A stretch of 64,000 nt of DNA from Arctopsyche grandis (GCF_051622035.1 NC_135358.1:16774501-16838500); one strand, 5' to 3'. Positions 12,000 to 23,044 are shown, counted from the stretch's first letter. The notes: generated from the sequence alone by a model not told the origin. A program made the numbers and translations.

Positions 12000-12380
12000 G
12001 GGGTTGCGTTAATGCCACCCACCGAAAGGTTTCCAGGCACAAGCCCTGGGTTGACCAATTGACCGATTGAAAATAATTTATTGGTATTTTTGAGTATTTC
12101 TGTAGTGCCGCTGGTCAGACTTATATATTTGTGACTTCAAGTAGATCAGAGTTTGCCGATTTATCTAATTTCATTGTTGGAATGGTTTGTCATCAAATTG
12201 GCCAAACAATCCCACCCGCATAGCGGGTCTCAACTCATCAAAATTTTAAATTTGAATATGATTTCAAATTAATAATGTATAAATTTGTATATGTATGTAA
12301 AAGTTTAATACCATAGGTGTCGTTTAAGGCAACTATAATAACACCATGGTAAAATATAAATTAAAAAAAAGTTCAAAAGC
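12000..12380 (+). repeat. tRNA-derived SINE with tail type D
   Basis: The head is diverged but the body is clear: GCCGCTGGTCAGACTT, GTGACTTCAAGTAGATC, AGAGTTTGCCGATTTATC and TTTCATTGTTGGAATGG. It ends in a hairpin with arms ACCATAGGTGT and ACACCATGGT (12310-12350), then an A-rich tail. The body lies in the same order as in the copies at 20112, 21778 and 52709. Confidence 0.75.
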
Positions 12381-13674
12381 TCACTAGCAAAAACCTCAAT
12401 ATTGACCAAAATCTTGAGACTACATAGTTCAATGTTGTTTAAAAGGCAGCGAGAAAAATCAATGGAGTGGAATGATTTCAAAGATGCTTCACTATATGTA
12501 TTACCGGCAGTAAAATGTTTATCATAGTAGAACAGCGCGAACGCTCGAAATCAAGTAAGCTACATTAATACTATATCATCATATATTTTAATTTATGCGT
12601 CTTATCTAAGGTGCTGCCGGCGTGGATATTAAAAAGAAAATGAGGTTCTAAAGTTACCCGGTGTGATATTATGTACATAGTTCAAGATTCCGACGTCGAC
12701 AACTATCGATTGTGGTATCCTGACGTTGCAGTTTTCCGGGACACGAGAATCCCTTCGTCCTGATCGGGTTTTCCCCGCAAAACCGTGGACCAACTCTCCT
12801 AAACTCAAGGATAAGTCGCAAAAAAAAGACACAACGCACAGCCCCCCGGACGAACCGAGATGAAAAGATGATTAATGCGAAGAGCCTCGACCTTTATTCA
12901 ATACGATATCCCTCTCATTTTCGAGGAAGCCTCTACCAAATTTAATTTATTTCTACGAACTGAAAATATATGTATACATACATATATATATATATATATG
13001 TAATAATACACGCAAAATACTTTTCCATTGAAAAACGAACGGTTTTTCATTAAAACTTGTTTCAAGTTTTTTCCACTTTATCGTCCGTGACGGTCGAGAA
13101 ATCGCGATCTATTACTTTACGAAAATTCGTATTCGATATTAACTTGTTTTGAGTTTACCCTAAACTTGTTTCTTTCCGATTGTTCTGGATTTTTTATAAT
13201 TTTTCGTAAATATACACAACATATGTACATACATATGTATGTATATATGGATATATTTATATACGACCGTAGAAAAAACTCGTATCACCGTACGAGGTTA
13301 AAGAATGAAATGCAGCACACCATTTACGTTTTAGTTTGTCAGTTGAAAAAGCTCACTTTACTGCCAATCGTAAAATTTTCGCAGTGAACTTTATAATTGT
13401 TGTGGTTAATTTTATGTTCAAAACTGCACTTTTATATTTTTTATTGTTAAAATACGAGCGAAAGAAAAGAAATAGGAACTCTATACTACCTACCTATGTA
13501 TGTATATATGTACTATGTACCTACATAAGTTAATTAAATTATATTTAGATATGAGTGTGTATAATATACATATTTTTCTACGGACGAGACTTCATATACA
13601 CTTTTAATCTTATATATATTTTTTAGTTTTATTTTTATTTTATTTATACCAGGAATTGGCCAAAGACAATTATA
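12381..13674. other. Unassigned stretch
   Basis: A GC-balanced island at about 12620-12900 contains ATG at 12671 followed by a short readable plus-strand frame (MYIVQDSDVDNYRLWYPDVA...) that stops after about 30 codons. I could not link it to any family. The remainder is AT-rich with TATGTATACATACATATATA-type tracts. Confidence 0.38.
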
Positions 13675-13995
13675 TAAACATATACTCCATCCATAAAATA
13701 CACAAATATATACACGTATACATAAATACATATATGTACACACATACATATATAAATACACAAATACATATATATACATATACATACATACATACATATA
13801 CATATACACACATACATGTATACATACACATATATATATATATATACACATACACATACATACATCCATATATGTACATACACACATTATACATGCATAT
13901 ACACATAAATAAAGAAAAACTATTCATATACATATATGTGTATAAAAATAATATATATCATACATATATAAATAAATAAAAAACCAACATACATA
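13675..13995. repeat. Low-complexity (TACA/TATA)n block
   Basis: Mixed ACATATACATACATACAT repeats. Five overlapping open frames of 64-117 codons on both strands arise only from this repeat and are not genes. Confidence 0.9.
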
Positions 13996-15659
13996 CATAC
14001 ATATGTATGTATGTTCTATATGTATATAGACGGATAATTGAACTGCGTCTTGTTCGTTTGAGTAGTATAAAAAAATACACGGTCTGGTATAGAACAACAG
14101 AAGTACGTGTCTTTGAAATAACACAATGTTGTTATTTTTCAGTATACGTAATCAGCTTTCCCGATGCCATTTCCAGGAAATCTTTGATCTAACAACTTCA
14201 ACATTAAAAAACCTGCTTTCATTTGCTTTGTAGATCACGAACCGTAAAATGGCGAAGAATAACGTCATGCGTAATCTAAATTAAATTTTCGAAAAAATAT
14301 TGAGAGACTTCTTTGTTTACTTTAAAATACATTATACGGAAAGAAAACAAAATTAATATTTTTATTTAAAAACAAGAGGTATTTTTGGAAAATGAAAAAC
14401 TTAACTAGTGTAAGGCTAGTTCAAAGTATATTCCAAGATAAAGATATATGTACATATGTATGTAATATGTAATTTGAAAGTCCTGCACTGGATGTTTCTG
14501 TTTAAAATGTATGCGGGTACGCTATTTAAGTACCCTATCGGAGCGATGCATTTTCGTCTGCAAGAAGATTGTTCATTTTCGCACTTAGTAGACTAGTACT
14601 ATTAACTTCGTATAATAATAAGAACGAACGACGACGACATGTCGTCAACCTTTCAAGTTCATTAACCGCTCTGAACGTACGTACGTATGTATGTATGTAT
14701 GTATTTTCCAGTGCAAGATTTATCATCAATAAATATCGGTATTGGTATCACGAGCTTTCTTCGCAGACACGTTTTATTACACGAAAAATAAAATTGACTA
14801 GCACAAGCACAATACCCCGGCTATTAAATTTGTAAATAATATTACACAGGGGTGGAGTGTCGTCAATCGTCAGGATGCTTCGAAGAACCTCAGGGTCCTG
14901 ATTGTCGGGTCGCATGCGTGTCCTGAATGAAGACAGGACTTGGATGGCCCCACGATCCGTCCGATTTCAGTTTTATTTGCTTTTTTGGCTGGGGGAACGG
15001 GATAGGGGGGGGGGGGGGCGAGGGACACTTAAAATTCGAAAACAACCGGGAACATATATTGATTTTCCTGAAGTGACGTTTGTTTAGGATCGCTACGTGC
15101 GGTTATAAAAACTATAGAATGTACATATGTACATACATTTGCTTGATTAACTACTCACGTCTTGAAAAACATACCTTTCGAATATATGTACATATGTTTT
15201 GAATACATGAATTGATGTGATTGACGATTTCAGACATGTTCCATATGTTCCTAGTTTTAATATAATAAAATACATACAATGTTATTGTACGGTTAATATT
15301 TTATTTTATTTCAATTAATCATGCACACTCGCCTAACAGATTGCTCCAAAGCGGTGAGTGTGCGAAACAGATTACGACTCGAGAAGTGATATATAACATA
15401 TTAAATACATAATTATTACATACATACACATGTAAATCGAAACAACACCTAACATCTATGGTCAGACATTACAAAAATCGTAAAGAATACGATCAATAAC
15501 ATTTTTCATGTAACAATACGAATTTTTACATTCAATAATCATCCACAGAGACATCTATGGAGGGAAATCTGGCGAAACCTGAGATATAACAATAACTCAA
15601 GGTTTTGCAATAGAAAATTGGATAGGAAAAGCTAATTTTACGGGAAGCGTTTCAATGAA
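13996..15659. other. Unassigned stretch including a 14-base poly(G)
   Basis: No gene was recognised. A homopolymer run of 14 G lies at 15005-15018 inside a GC-balanced island (about 14860-15080). A (GTAC/TATG) tract sits near 14680-14703. Confidence 0.4.
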
Positions 15660-15789
15660 AATCAGAAAAATTGGCAAATTCTGATAAGACACGATCGACC
15701 TCGATACGCCAAGGTCTGGCCAACAACAAGACTCTAGTGGGAATCGAACCCGTGACACCTTGCACGAAAGAATACAACACTAACAGTGG
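15660..15789 (-). repeat. tRNA-derived SINE, head and part of body, minus orientation
   Basis: The minus strand reads a box B-like GGGTTCGATTCCC (near 15738-15750), then the SINE body (GACCTTGGCGTATCGAGG, CAGAATTTGCCAATTTTTC). It stops where the FB3 sequence begins. Confidence 0.68.
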
Positions 15790-16381
15790 AATTTTATTTA
15801 ATTCTCATATAAAGACAATTTAATATATTATCCCTATTAATTCAATTCAGATTTGTGTAAATACCAGTAAATACTAGTACGACCTTTTAGCTCGCAATTT
15901 TACCGATTTAAAATTCAGCACAATTCCAATTAACCCTTAAAAACGAAAAAAAAAAATAGTGTGGCCAGAACACTATTCCAATAAACATGTTTCAATAGAA
16001 AATACTCGATATAAAATAGTATTAACAGTGGGAAAAAATCCCGAATGAAAATACGTAATTTTGACTTTTGATGTGAACTGGACGACTACTAAGAGAGATT
16101 TGAAAGCTGAAAAGTACTGAAAATGAAAGATAAAATACCCGACTATAGATTCCAATATTCATTTTGAACATGAAATTGACAGATTTTGAGACATCGACCG
16201 AACAACACGAAGATATAGAAAAATCGCGCGATTTACAAAACACATATGTACATATATCTCCGAATCTCGAGCCAATCAACATTTTTTTTATTACCAGATT
16301 CGTGTTCACTGGGCATAGATCTATAAGAAAAGTCATATCTCGTCTCTGAACCAAAAAAAAGTCGTCATTTGTCGAACAGTG
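15790..16381 (-). mobile_element. One-armed copy of the second palindromic family, FB3
   Basis: Sequence from about 15950 to 16381 matches the right arm of FB2 (39357-40395): CCAGAACACTATTCCAATAA, CAGTGGGAAAAAATCC, and ends with GTCGAACAGTG followed by TAA. Sequence at 15790-15950 corresponds, inverted, to the loop of FB2. The other arm is missing. A 110-codon open frame on the minus strand (16022-16354) parallels the frames in the FB2 arms. Confidence 0.78.
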
Positions 16382-16780
16382 TAATTAACCAATAATTGTG
16401 TATGCGCTTGTAATATGATTTTATGAATACACACAAAAGAGTATTGAATTTGTATGTACATACATACATACATACCTTATTGAATGTTGAGCTCTTGGTT
16501 TTTGAGCTCTTTTTCCTATTATGCTGTACTTTTTGAATAACTAAATATTTATTATAATTAAAACACGTGTTTAGTGCAATGCACATGTATGAACATACAA
16601 TGTACGTATGTGGTGGACACAATGATAGTTGTCCATTTGGAAATGATTGAATCCCACTTGGGGATTTTGTTAATGCTTTGCCAGCAAACACGCATTAATT
16701 TGTGTCCGTTTCGGTCATAGATAAGGGAGCCGGCTTAAGGAATTGCCACAATAGTAATTAATATGTGGGCGTACGGAAGG
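16382..16780. other. Unassigned spacer
   Basis: AT-rich sequence with a TACATACATACATACATACC tract near 16456. No gene was seen. Confidence 0.4.
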
Positions 16781-16888
16781 TATAAATACCCGTTTTGAAT
16801 ACCCTACCATACACACACAGTACTTTGTACAAGTTTGCGGCGAACATTTTACCAAAATGTCTCTGTCATACCTATGCCGAATTAAAGT
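16781..16888 (+). promoter_or_regulatory. Candidate RNA polymerase II promoter with a short first coding exon
   Basis: TATAAATA at 16781-16788 is followed 30-40 bases later by ACACAGTAC, an arthropod-like initiator. After a short leader comes ACCAAAATG (ATG at 16857), an ideal insect start context. The frame reads MSLSYLCRIK, and a good splice donor, GTACGTG, begins at 16887; unspliced, the frame ends after 17 codons. A short first exon with a close splice donor is common in insect genes such as cuticle proteins, but this peptide is not a clear signal sequence. No second exon was recognised. The pieces may coincide by chance. Confidence 0.28.
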
Positions 16889-17202
16889 ACGTGTACGTAC
16901 ATACAATTGATACTGTTCCGGAGTTTCGCGAGCTAGCTCGTTTAAATTGAACCGTCAAATTTAACCGCGGAATTGATCCACGCCGTTAAATTTTAACACC
17001 GTCTAATTTCACATCGACATTCGAGTGACAGAATTGAAATGCGGTAATTAAGTTCGACTGTGACACGGTTAAATGTGTTCAGAATTTACACATATGTAGG
17101 TATACAAAATTTATAGGTGTTCGATTTGACATTCGATTTTAAATTGAATTTAGATTCTATTAAAATGAAAATAAAATGAGTCCATATCATTGATGTATAA
17201 TA
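16889..17202. other. Unassigned stretch
   Basis: A GC-balanced part (about 16915-17050) shows repeated short AAATT/AATTT words around GACGGTT-like motifs. No exon or element could be supported. Confidence 0.35.
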
Positions 17203-17411
17203 TACTAGATCCGCCCTCACGTGTTATACTTGTCTCCCTTTTGGCGCATGCAAAATACATGGCGCATGCACAGTTTCTCTTAGTAGGTAGGTAGGTACCG
17301 CTGCGTCGTAGGGATTAAAACCCAACTTCTCCGGTAGTTAAACCCCCCGCACCCCTCAGTTAGTGAAGACAAGATCTCCGAATAAAATAACACGTCTGGG
17401 CCCATCTAGTG
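17203..17411. mobile_element. Small TA-flanked MITE
   Basis: The left end TACTAGATCCGCCCTCACGTG and the right end, read inverted, CACTAGATGGGCCCAGACGTG agree over most of about 25 bases and continue into TTAT. TA lies outside both ends (17201-17202 and 17412-17413). TA duplication and about 209-bp length fit a Tc1/mariner-type MITE. There is no coding sequence. Confidence 0.7.
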
Positions 17412-17820
17412 TATTATACATCAATGGTCCATATGCCTTAATAATCCCGAACAAAGGCCATTTGTTTGAGACGTCTTAGCTCTAACGATGATATTTATTT
17501 CAACATTAATAAAATGGAAATTCGCCTGCAAAGTAGGTCCACTGTAGTATACCTACATACATACATACATATACATACATATATAGTTAGATATCGTAGA
17601 ATTTTATTTTTATACATATAATGCGTATATGTTTACAGTTAGGTAAGCAAAATATGGAGCAAAGCTCAACTAAATAGACGTAAAGGTATAAATGAAAAGG
17701 AACGAGTAATATCAATATGCATATTTTATATTACTTTTTTTGTACTTTATGTATGTATAATATATGCATACATTTTATTTTATTATTTTACTTTTACATA
17801 CATAGATACATATGTATATA
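17412..17820. other. Unassigned spacer
   Basis: AT-rich with TACATACATACATACATATA-type tracts near 17551-17580 and 17745-17818. No gene was seen. Confidence 0.4.
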
Positions 17821-17990
17821 CCAGGAAGGTTTGACAGGAAGACCCCAATGCGCCTTCCTGGACAATTAATTACAAACAATGCAGAATTTTTTTATTACAT
17901 AAATCACTGTATTTCGAGAAGCTGAAGAACATAAAATTAACAATTAAACAATTAATTAATTAATTAATACATCGAGACATCTATGTATGT
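17821..17990 (-). repeat. SINE 3' fragment, tail type A, minus orientation
   Basis: The hairpin at 17821-17861 has arms CCAGGAAGG and CCTTCCTGG around a loop with CCCCAATGCG, the reverse complement of the tail at 22174-22214. Next to it lie diverged body sequence and the ATCGAGACATCTATG word shared with the copies at 21778 and 52709. Confidence 0.68.
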
Positions 17991-19027
17991 ATAGCTTTAT
18001 TAGTGAAATGAGTGAAAAATAACAACTCAGTTACCGATTGTCGATATTAATTTTTAAATAAAGCTCAGTAGGCTTTTTTAGCTATTTGCGATATAATCCA
18101 GTTGTTAATTCTTTTTAAAATTGCCAGGTTTATTTGCTCCATTCCGTTGTTCCTGCACGTTGATGTACAGAATGGCATACACGTGCTCGTGCTTATATTG
18201 CGACATGTTTGCGCACACGTTTGCATTTTTTTATTCCTCATAATGAAAAATTCTCATATTAAAACGGCAATATGTGTAAAAAATGTTATTTTTAGTTTAA
18301 TTCAAAATATTGATCGTCATTATTTCGTACGTACTTAAATATTGATCATCATGGCCGAAGAGTTGCGGCCGTAAATAACAAGAGGATTAAAACAACGCGC
18401 GCTTGAGAATAATCTAGAAAATAAATTCTTTCAACGTCGAAAACAATGTCTTTAAAATGTTGTGCAGTCGTTAATGCGTTACTTCATTCTCTTGTTTATC
18501 GTCTCCTGAGACAAAGATGCAATTATTTATTGAAGATTATCCATAGACTTGGTTCACTTTTGTTCTACAAAGTGATGTGAGACTGCACGTAGTCGTTTTT
18601 GAAATTCATATCGCGCTTTTCTCTAACGCGATAGTGAAAATAGGCGCACACACGCGCTTCGCAAAAACCGATAATTTTCTCGAGAGTTTTCCGAGGAAGC
18701 ACGTTTCGCTCGAGTTGCGCGTTATGCGAGAGTTGTAAAGCCAAGTTCGGTATCTGATATTTGGCGATACCGAATATTCGCGCTAGCCTCATATTATTGA
18801 ACGTTTATCCGCAAATCGTTTGAATACCGAATTCATATCGATTTCTTTTGCTGATTTTGTGTACTGTCGTATGAAGTGACGCAACTGGAAAGAAAATAAA
18901 AAAAATGTCACGTTGATCGTTTTTTCGTGACGTCTTTAGGTTCCGATCAAAATCATGAGAGGGCTCAAAATAATACGAACGAACTTAAAAATAAATTGGT
19001 CAATGTAGGATTTTATCTTAAGATTTA
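17991..19027. other. Unassigned stretch with GC-balanced island
   Basis: The island at about 18560-18900 contains repeated CGCG/GCGC words and a 75-codon minus-strand frame without any known domain. It is non-repetitive within this window and may be regulatory. Confidence 0.38.
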
Positions 19028-19590
19028 TCTATATACATATGTATGTATATACATATGTACATACATATGTATATACATATGTATGTATAAAATTTAATGT
19101 CTGTTTGTTTGTCTGTCTATATCCTAAACCACTCAACCGATTACGATGAAACTTTCTGGATTTATTTATTTATTTAATTTAATTTATTATTTACAATAAT
19201 AATAACAATAATATGACCAGTGTAACCTGACAGGTTGCCCCAAAGCGTCACACTAGTTTTTCAAAACAAAAGAAAGAAAATAACAAAATAAAAACTCCAA
19301 TTATTCATCTCATTCAAATAGTCTCGTGTTGAATCATTTGTTGTATGCATGTCCGGGAAGCTTACTGTGAAAAAACAAACGGAAAAAAACTTCTTAATAA
19401 TAATTTGAAGTTTGAAGCGCGATTGTGTAGTAAAGAAAATGTATTCGTTGGTAACCACGTTACCAGTAAGGTTATGACGACACGGCTTTGAAGAGACGTT
19501 ATTTGAGCTCCAACCATCACTTGAAACGGGAACGGGAACGGGAACTGCATGCCTTATTCTGGAATTGCAACGCATGCCGGATTCAGCTAG
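19028..19590 (+). mobile_element. Helitron-like element, copy 2, with nested SINE tail
   Basis: The start TCTATATACATATG is followed by an expanded TACATATGTA tract, then AATGTCTGTTTGTTTGTC and CAACCGATTACGATGAAACT as in copy 1. Three CGGGAA units (about 19526-19543) precede the end, ATGCCGGATTCAGCTAG, followed by T. CTAG followed by T is the classic Helitron 3' border. A SINE 3' fragment (19150-19340) lies inside, just after the GATGAAACT word, so the SINE arrived after the Helitron. No Rep/helicase coding sequence is present. Confidence 0.78.
19150..19340 (-). repeat. SINE 3' portion, tail type C, inside Helitron copy 2
   Basis: The minus strand reads GACTATTTGAATGAGATGAA, then ACTAGTGTGAC and GTTACACTGGT as hairpin arms (19215-19257) around TTTGGGGCAACCTGTCA, then an AATAAATAAATAAA tail. 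The tail orientation shows the SINE sits antisense to the Helitron. Confidence 0.7.
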
Positions 19591-19671
19591 TGTATTATAA
19601 AATTTCGTGGAACTTATTACAGTATTTAATAATTTTGAAACTCATTTTATTATTGTCGTGTGTGGAATTTT

Positions 19672-19945
19672 GGCCGAATGGACACTAGGACAACGGATGC
19701 TTGACCAAACGTATACTAGGCCGATTGACTTTTGGCCAAACGGACATTTGGCGGATTGTGTATCGACATTACTCAAAAATCACTGAAAACAGATCACCTT
19801 GAAATTCCGTCAGCCTAATGTCTGTTCAACCAAATGTCTGTTCAACCAAATGTCTGTTAGGCTAAATGTCCGATGGCTTAACTTCCGTTTGGCCGAGTTT
19901 CCGTTGTCCTAGTGTCCGTCGGCCAAGTGTATATTCGGCGAATAG
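19672..19945. repeat. Palindromic repeat made of GGCCAAATGTCCGTT-like words
   Basis: The left end GGCCGAATGGACACTAGGAC and the right end GTCCTAGTGTCCGTCGGCC are inverted copies. Between them, words such as CAACCAAATGTCTGTT (twice in tandem), GGCTAAATGTCCG and GGCCAAACGGACATTTGGC repeat with alternating orientation at about 20-base spacing. It may be a foldback element or a degenerate inverted minisatellite. No target duplication was found. Confidence 0.65.
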
Positions 19946-20111
19946 TCTACCTACCCTTATGGTTTATCGATATACATACATAAATGGAATCTTGAGAAAT
20001 TAAGTTGAAACTACATAAATCAATTTATTAATAATGGAAAAATTGAGAGGTTAGGTACGATGTTTTCCATTGTTAATATGATTTTAAATCTGACACAATA
20101 TTTTTATGAAA

Positions 20112-20545
20112 CATGCATCAGTGGTTGGCGTATAATGCTTTCAACTGAGGCGTCATGGGTTCAATTCCTAGCGTGGTGTTACTGACCAAATATTGGATAT
20201 ATGTGACTCCAAGTTTATCTTTCCCATCAGATTTTTAGCAATTTTTCTGATTTAATTGTTGAAACGGTTCCAAACAAATTCCAAAGTCCACCCTGTAATA
20301 TTTCTTAGAAATTCGTTGCATATTGAATTTATTGATATTAAAATATGCTTACCTGTGTACATTGTATGCATAATGTATTTTTCACAAATAATATATCGAA
20401 TATGTTGATTGAGCCAGTTTTTCCATAAATGACGCTATTGTATTGTATGATTATAATACTTTATGTACCATAGGTGTCCCTTTGGGGCAACCTATCATGG
20501 GACCTATGTTAGAAATATATGTATAATAATAAAATAAAATTAATT
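20112..20545 (+). repeat. tRNA-derived SINE, near full length, tail type D
   Basis: Head: ATCAGTGGTTGGCGTAT (box A-like), then ATGGGTTCAATTCCTAG (box B-like). Body: GTGACTCCAAGTTTATC, CATCAGATTTTTAGC and TTGTTGAAACGGTTCC. 3' hairpin: CATAGGTGTCCC and GGGACCTATG (20467-20510) around TTTGGGGCAACCTATCAT, then AATAATAAAATAAAATT. Confidence 0.78.
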
Positions 20546-21627
20546 AGACTGAGTTTTATCTAACTTAACATCTATTAATATACGCAACTTAAAAGCTTTT
20601 GAAAAAAATTCGGCATTTCATATTTTATAAAATTTTAATACTTTTTGTTTGCTTTTAGGCTTTGAAAATTTTGATGCTGATTGTGTTGTATGTGGTTTTT
20701 AGTATTTAATTTGTGTTATACAAAAACAAAGCTTTCCCTTTTTGAATGTGCCGATTATATTTTCGTTCAACGTATCAAAGTTTTCTCGATATTTCATGTC
20801 GTGCGACTAATGAAAATAATCCGAGTTTTATTTTTGAACGAGAAAGGGAGAAAAAAAACGCAATAAAATTTATAACACATCCATTAAAAGCGCGTTTTAA
20901 TTTATCGACCTATAAATTCGGCGTGCCTTAACGACCCTTACCGCTTCAGATCGTTAATCTGCAAATTTTTCAACAATTTTCACAATTCAATTTGAAAATT
21001 CGCATGAGTTCGTATCGTATAATTTAAATACATATACATATGTATGTACATATCTAAAAATTGAAAGTTGAACGGTTGTTTTGTAAATTATTCCACAACA
21101 AAAATGAAATCGAAACCAAACAAAATCACAACTGCCCAGAACAATGGGTTATGTTAAATTAAATATATTGTATAATGACGCGAAATCTAAGTCTTCCCAT
21201 CAACATCCGGTCGAAGGTAGGAAAAGTGAGGTTGAGACTTAATCGAAAATCACCTCGACACGGACCGAACTCAAATTGAAAACCTGGGTCGTTTTCGACC
21301 CAAAGAAACTTTACGGATTAAGAGACTTCTCCTTCTCCCATTTTCAACACCCCCATTCCCTTTTGTCGCCGCGAATAAAATTAATTTCACCCGCTTAATT
21401 CCCAAAGCAGGCATCCTTAACCTTTCCTTCAGTTTAATGACCGTTCAGAATCACTAAAAAAATACGGTGGCTCCGGGTTAAAATTATTTTTATTTTATTT
21501 TGTTTATTCATTTTTACTACGCGAATGTTCACAAACCTTAAAAATAATTGAAACTCAGGTGAGATGTTTTTTTCAAATTAAAGCACATTTTATACTACAA
21601 AAACCTAAGTGCGAGACAATACTATAA
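20546..21627. other. Unassigned stretch
   Basis: A block at about 21180-21420 is more GC-balanced. No RNA gene or exon was recognised. Confidence 0.4.
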
Positions 21628-21720
21628 AACATTTATTTATTTAAAGTTTGGACCATTGTGGCATTACAGGAATTCCTAATGCGCCACAATGGTCAAAAAT
21701 ATAAAAGGAAAGAAACAAAA
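21628..21720 (-). repeat. SINE tail, type B, minus orientation
   Basis: The hairpin at 21651-21694 has perfect 12-base arms GACCATTGTGGC and GCCACAATGGTC. Its loop, in minus orientation, reads GCATTAGGAATTCCTGTAAT, close to the type A loop. An AATAAATAAATG tail follows on the minus strand. No head or body is attached, so this is a severely 5'-truncated copy. Confidence 0.68.
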
Positions 21721-21777
21721 TAAATATATATTATTACATAATATTCATAAAAAACAAATTGCGATACATAACCATAC

Positions 21778-22245
21778 AATTATACCAGCAGCGTGGCTCG
21801 GTCGTTACGCTTCTGCTTAACACTGAGAGGCGCCGAGTTCGATCCCTTGAGCTGACCTCGATTGAAAAGAATTTTTCTGAGTATATCTGTAATGCTGCTG
21901 GTCAGACCAGGATTTGTGACTCCTGGTTGATCGTTTCCTATCAGAGTTTGCCAATTTTCTCTGATTTCATTGTTGAAACGATTCCCGATTAAAAATTGGC
22001 TAAAAATCCTTCCTACCCACTATGTCACCACTATTTGAGTATGATTAATGTAAATATTACAATAAAAATGTATGTACAATTCATAGATGTCTCGTTAATT
22101 GTCGAGTTTAAGTCAGTGTCTCGTAATTTAGCGACTTATATAATAAAAAAATGCTGTATTGTTTGTAATTTGGCCAGGAAGGCGCATTGGGGTTTACCTG
22201 TAATGCCTTCCTGGTATGAAATAAAATAAAAATAATAACCATAGT
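21778..22245 (+). repeat. tRNA-derived SINE, full length, tail type A
   Basis: The head, AGCAGCGTGGCTCGGTCGTT (box A) and GCCGAGTTCGATCCC (box B), matches RNA polymerase III internal promoters. The body runs from TGCTGCTGGTCAGACC through TCAGAGTTTGCCAATTTTC and TTTCATTGTTGAAACGATTC. A hairpin, CCAGGAAGGC and ATGCCTTCCTGG (22174-22214), closes the element before an AAATAAAATAAAAATAA tail. It is the best reference copy in the window for the family and would move by the machinery of an unidentified LINE. Confidence 0.85.
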
Positions 22246-22510
22246 TGAATTTATCGTGATGTCATACATACATATGTAAATAATGTTGATTATAATGGCA
22301 TAGCAACGTGTCTTCTGATAATATTCGGTAAATTATTATACATAAATGTGCAGATAAAATTCAGTTCAGCGAACTCGGTAAAGGGTATCAATATAAACTG
22401 CTTGACATAAGATAGTTGCAAGATAGGTGTAATTTGTCCACATGTAGACAATTTTTAATGCAGTGATAGGGGGATATGAATTAGAAAAAAAAATGATTTT
22501 GTTTTATGTA
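22246..22510. other. Unassigned spacer
   Basis: AT-rich spacer between two SINEs; nothing recognised. Confidence 0.4.
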
Positions 22511-22860
22511 CATATATGTATACCAGGAAGACCAAATGCGCCTTTCTGACTAATTATAAACAATTTATAAAGTAATTATTACAGAGAATCATAAAGAGAT
22601 CTATAAATAAATTTGCTTTTTGCACCATTTTTACAAATCGGCGAATTCGAAATGTTGAAAAACTCAAAATTTGCTAGGAATAGAAAAGGTGGCCAATCTT
22701 TTGGAACTGTTTTAATAAAAATGAGATAAATTGGCAAATTATTATAGGAAACGATTGACCTGGAGTCACATATGTAAGGTCTGGTCAGCAGCACCCGGCG
22801 GGGATTAAACCCTTTACGTCTCGGTTTGAAAGCATAATATGATTAATCTATGTTGCTACT
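22511..22860 (-). repeat. tRNA-derived SINE, minus orientation, tail type A (shortened)
   Basis: At 22523-22548 the tail hairpin is reduced to CCAGGAAG, a short loop with AATGCG and CCTTTCTG. The body follows inverted (GAACTGTTTTAATAAAAATG, AAACGATTGACC, AAGGTCTGGTCAGCAGC). A weak head with GGGATTAAACCC ends near 22860. Confidence 0.72.
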
Positions 22861-23044
22861 TTTGGTTAGTAAAAAGCCAAATTATTGACCAGCGTTTTGA
22901 AGAACATATATACCTAGTATAACTAGTTAAAATTTGATATTAAACGTTTATTTCTTAAAATATAAACCGATAAAAAAAATGATAAAGATAACCTTTGAAT
23001 TAAAATCTGCCGTAGTTTCGTAATACAAGCACGATTCTGCATAA
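22861..23044. other. tRNA upstream spacer
   Basis: AT-rich sequence directly before the tRNA gene. No external promoter element could be singled out; transcription should depend on the internal boxes. Confidence 0.4.

Noticed and set aside
12671..12760. Short frame MYIVQDSDVDNYRLWYPDVA as an exon
   Set aside because: Stops after about 30 codons, and no homologue or splice structure was recognised.
13534..13979. Overlapping 79-117-codon frames on both strands
   Set aside because: They arise from (TACA)n and (TATA)n repeats; Tyr/Ile/His/Thr or Tyr/Val/Cys/Met only.
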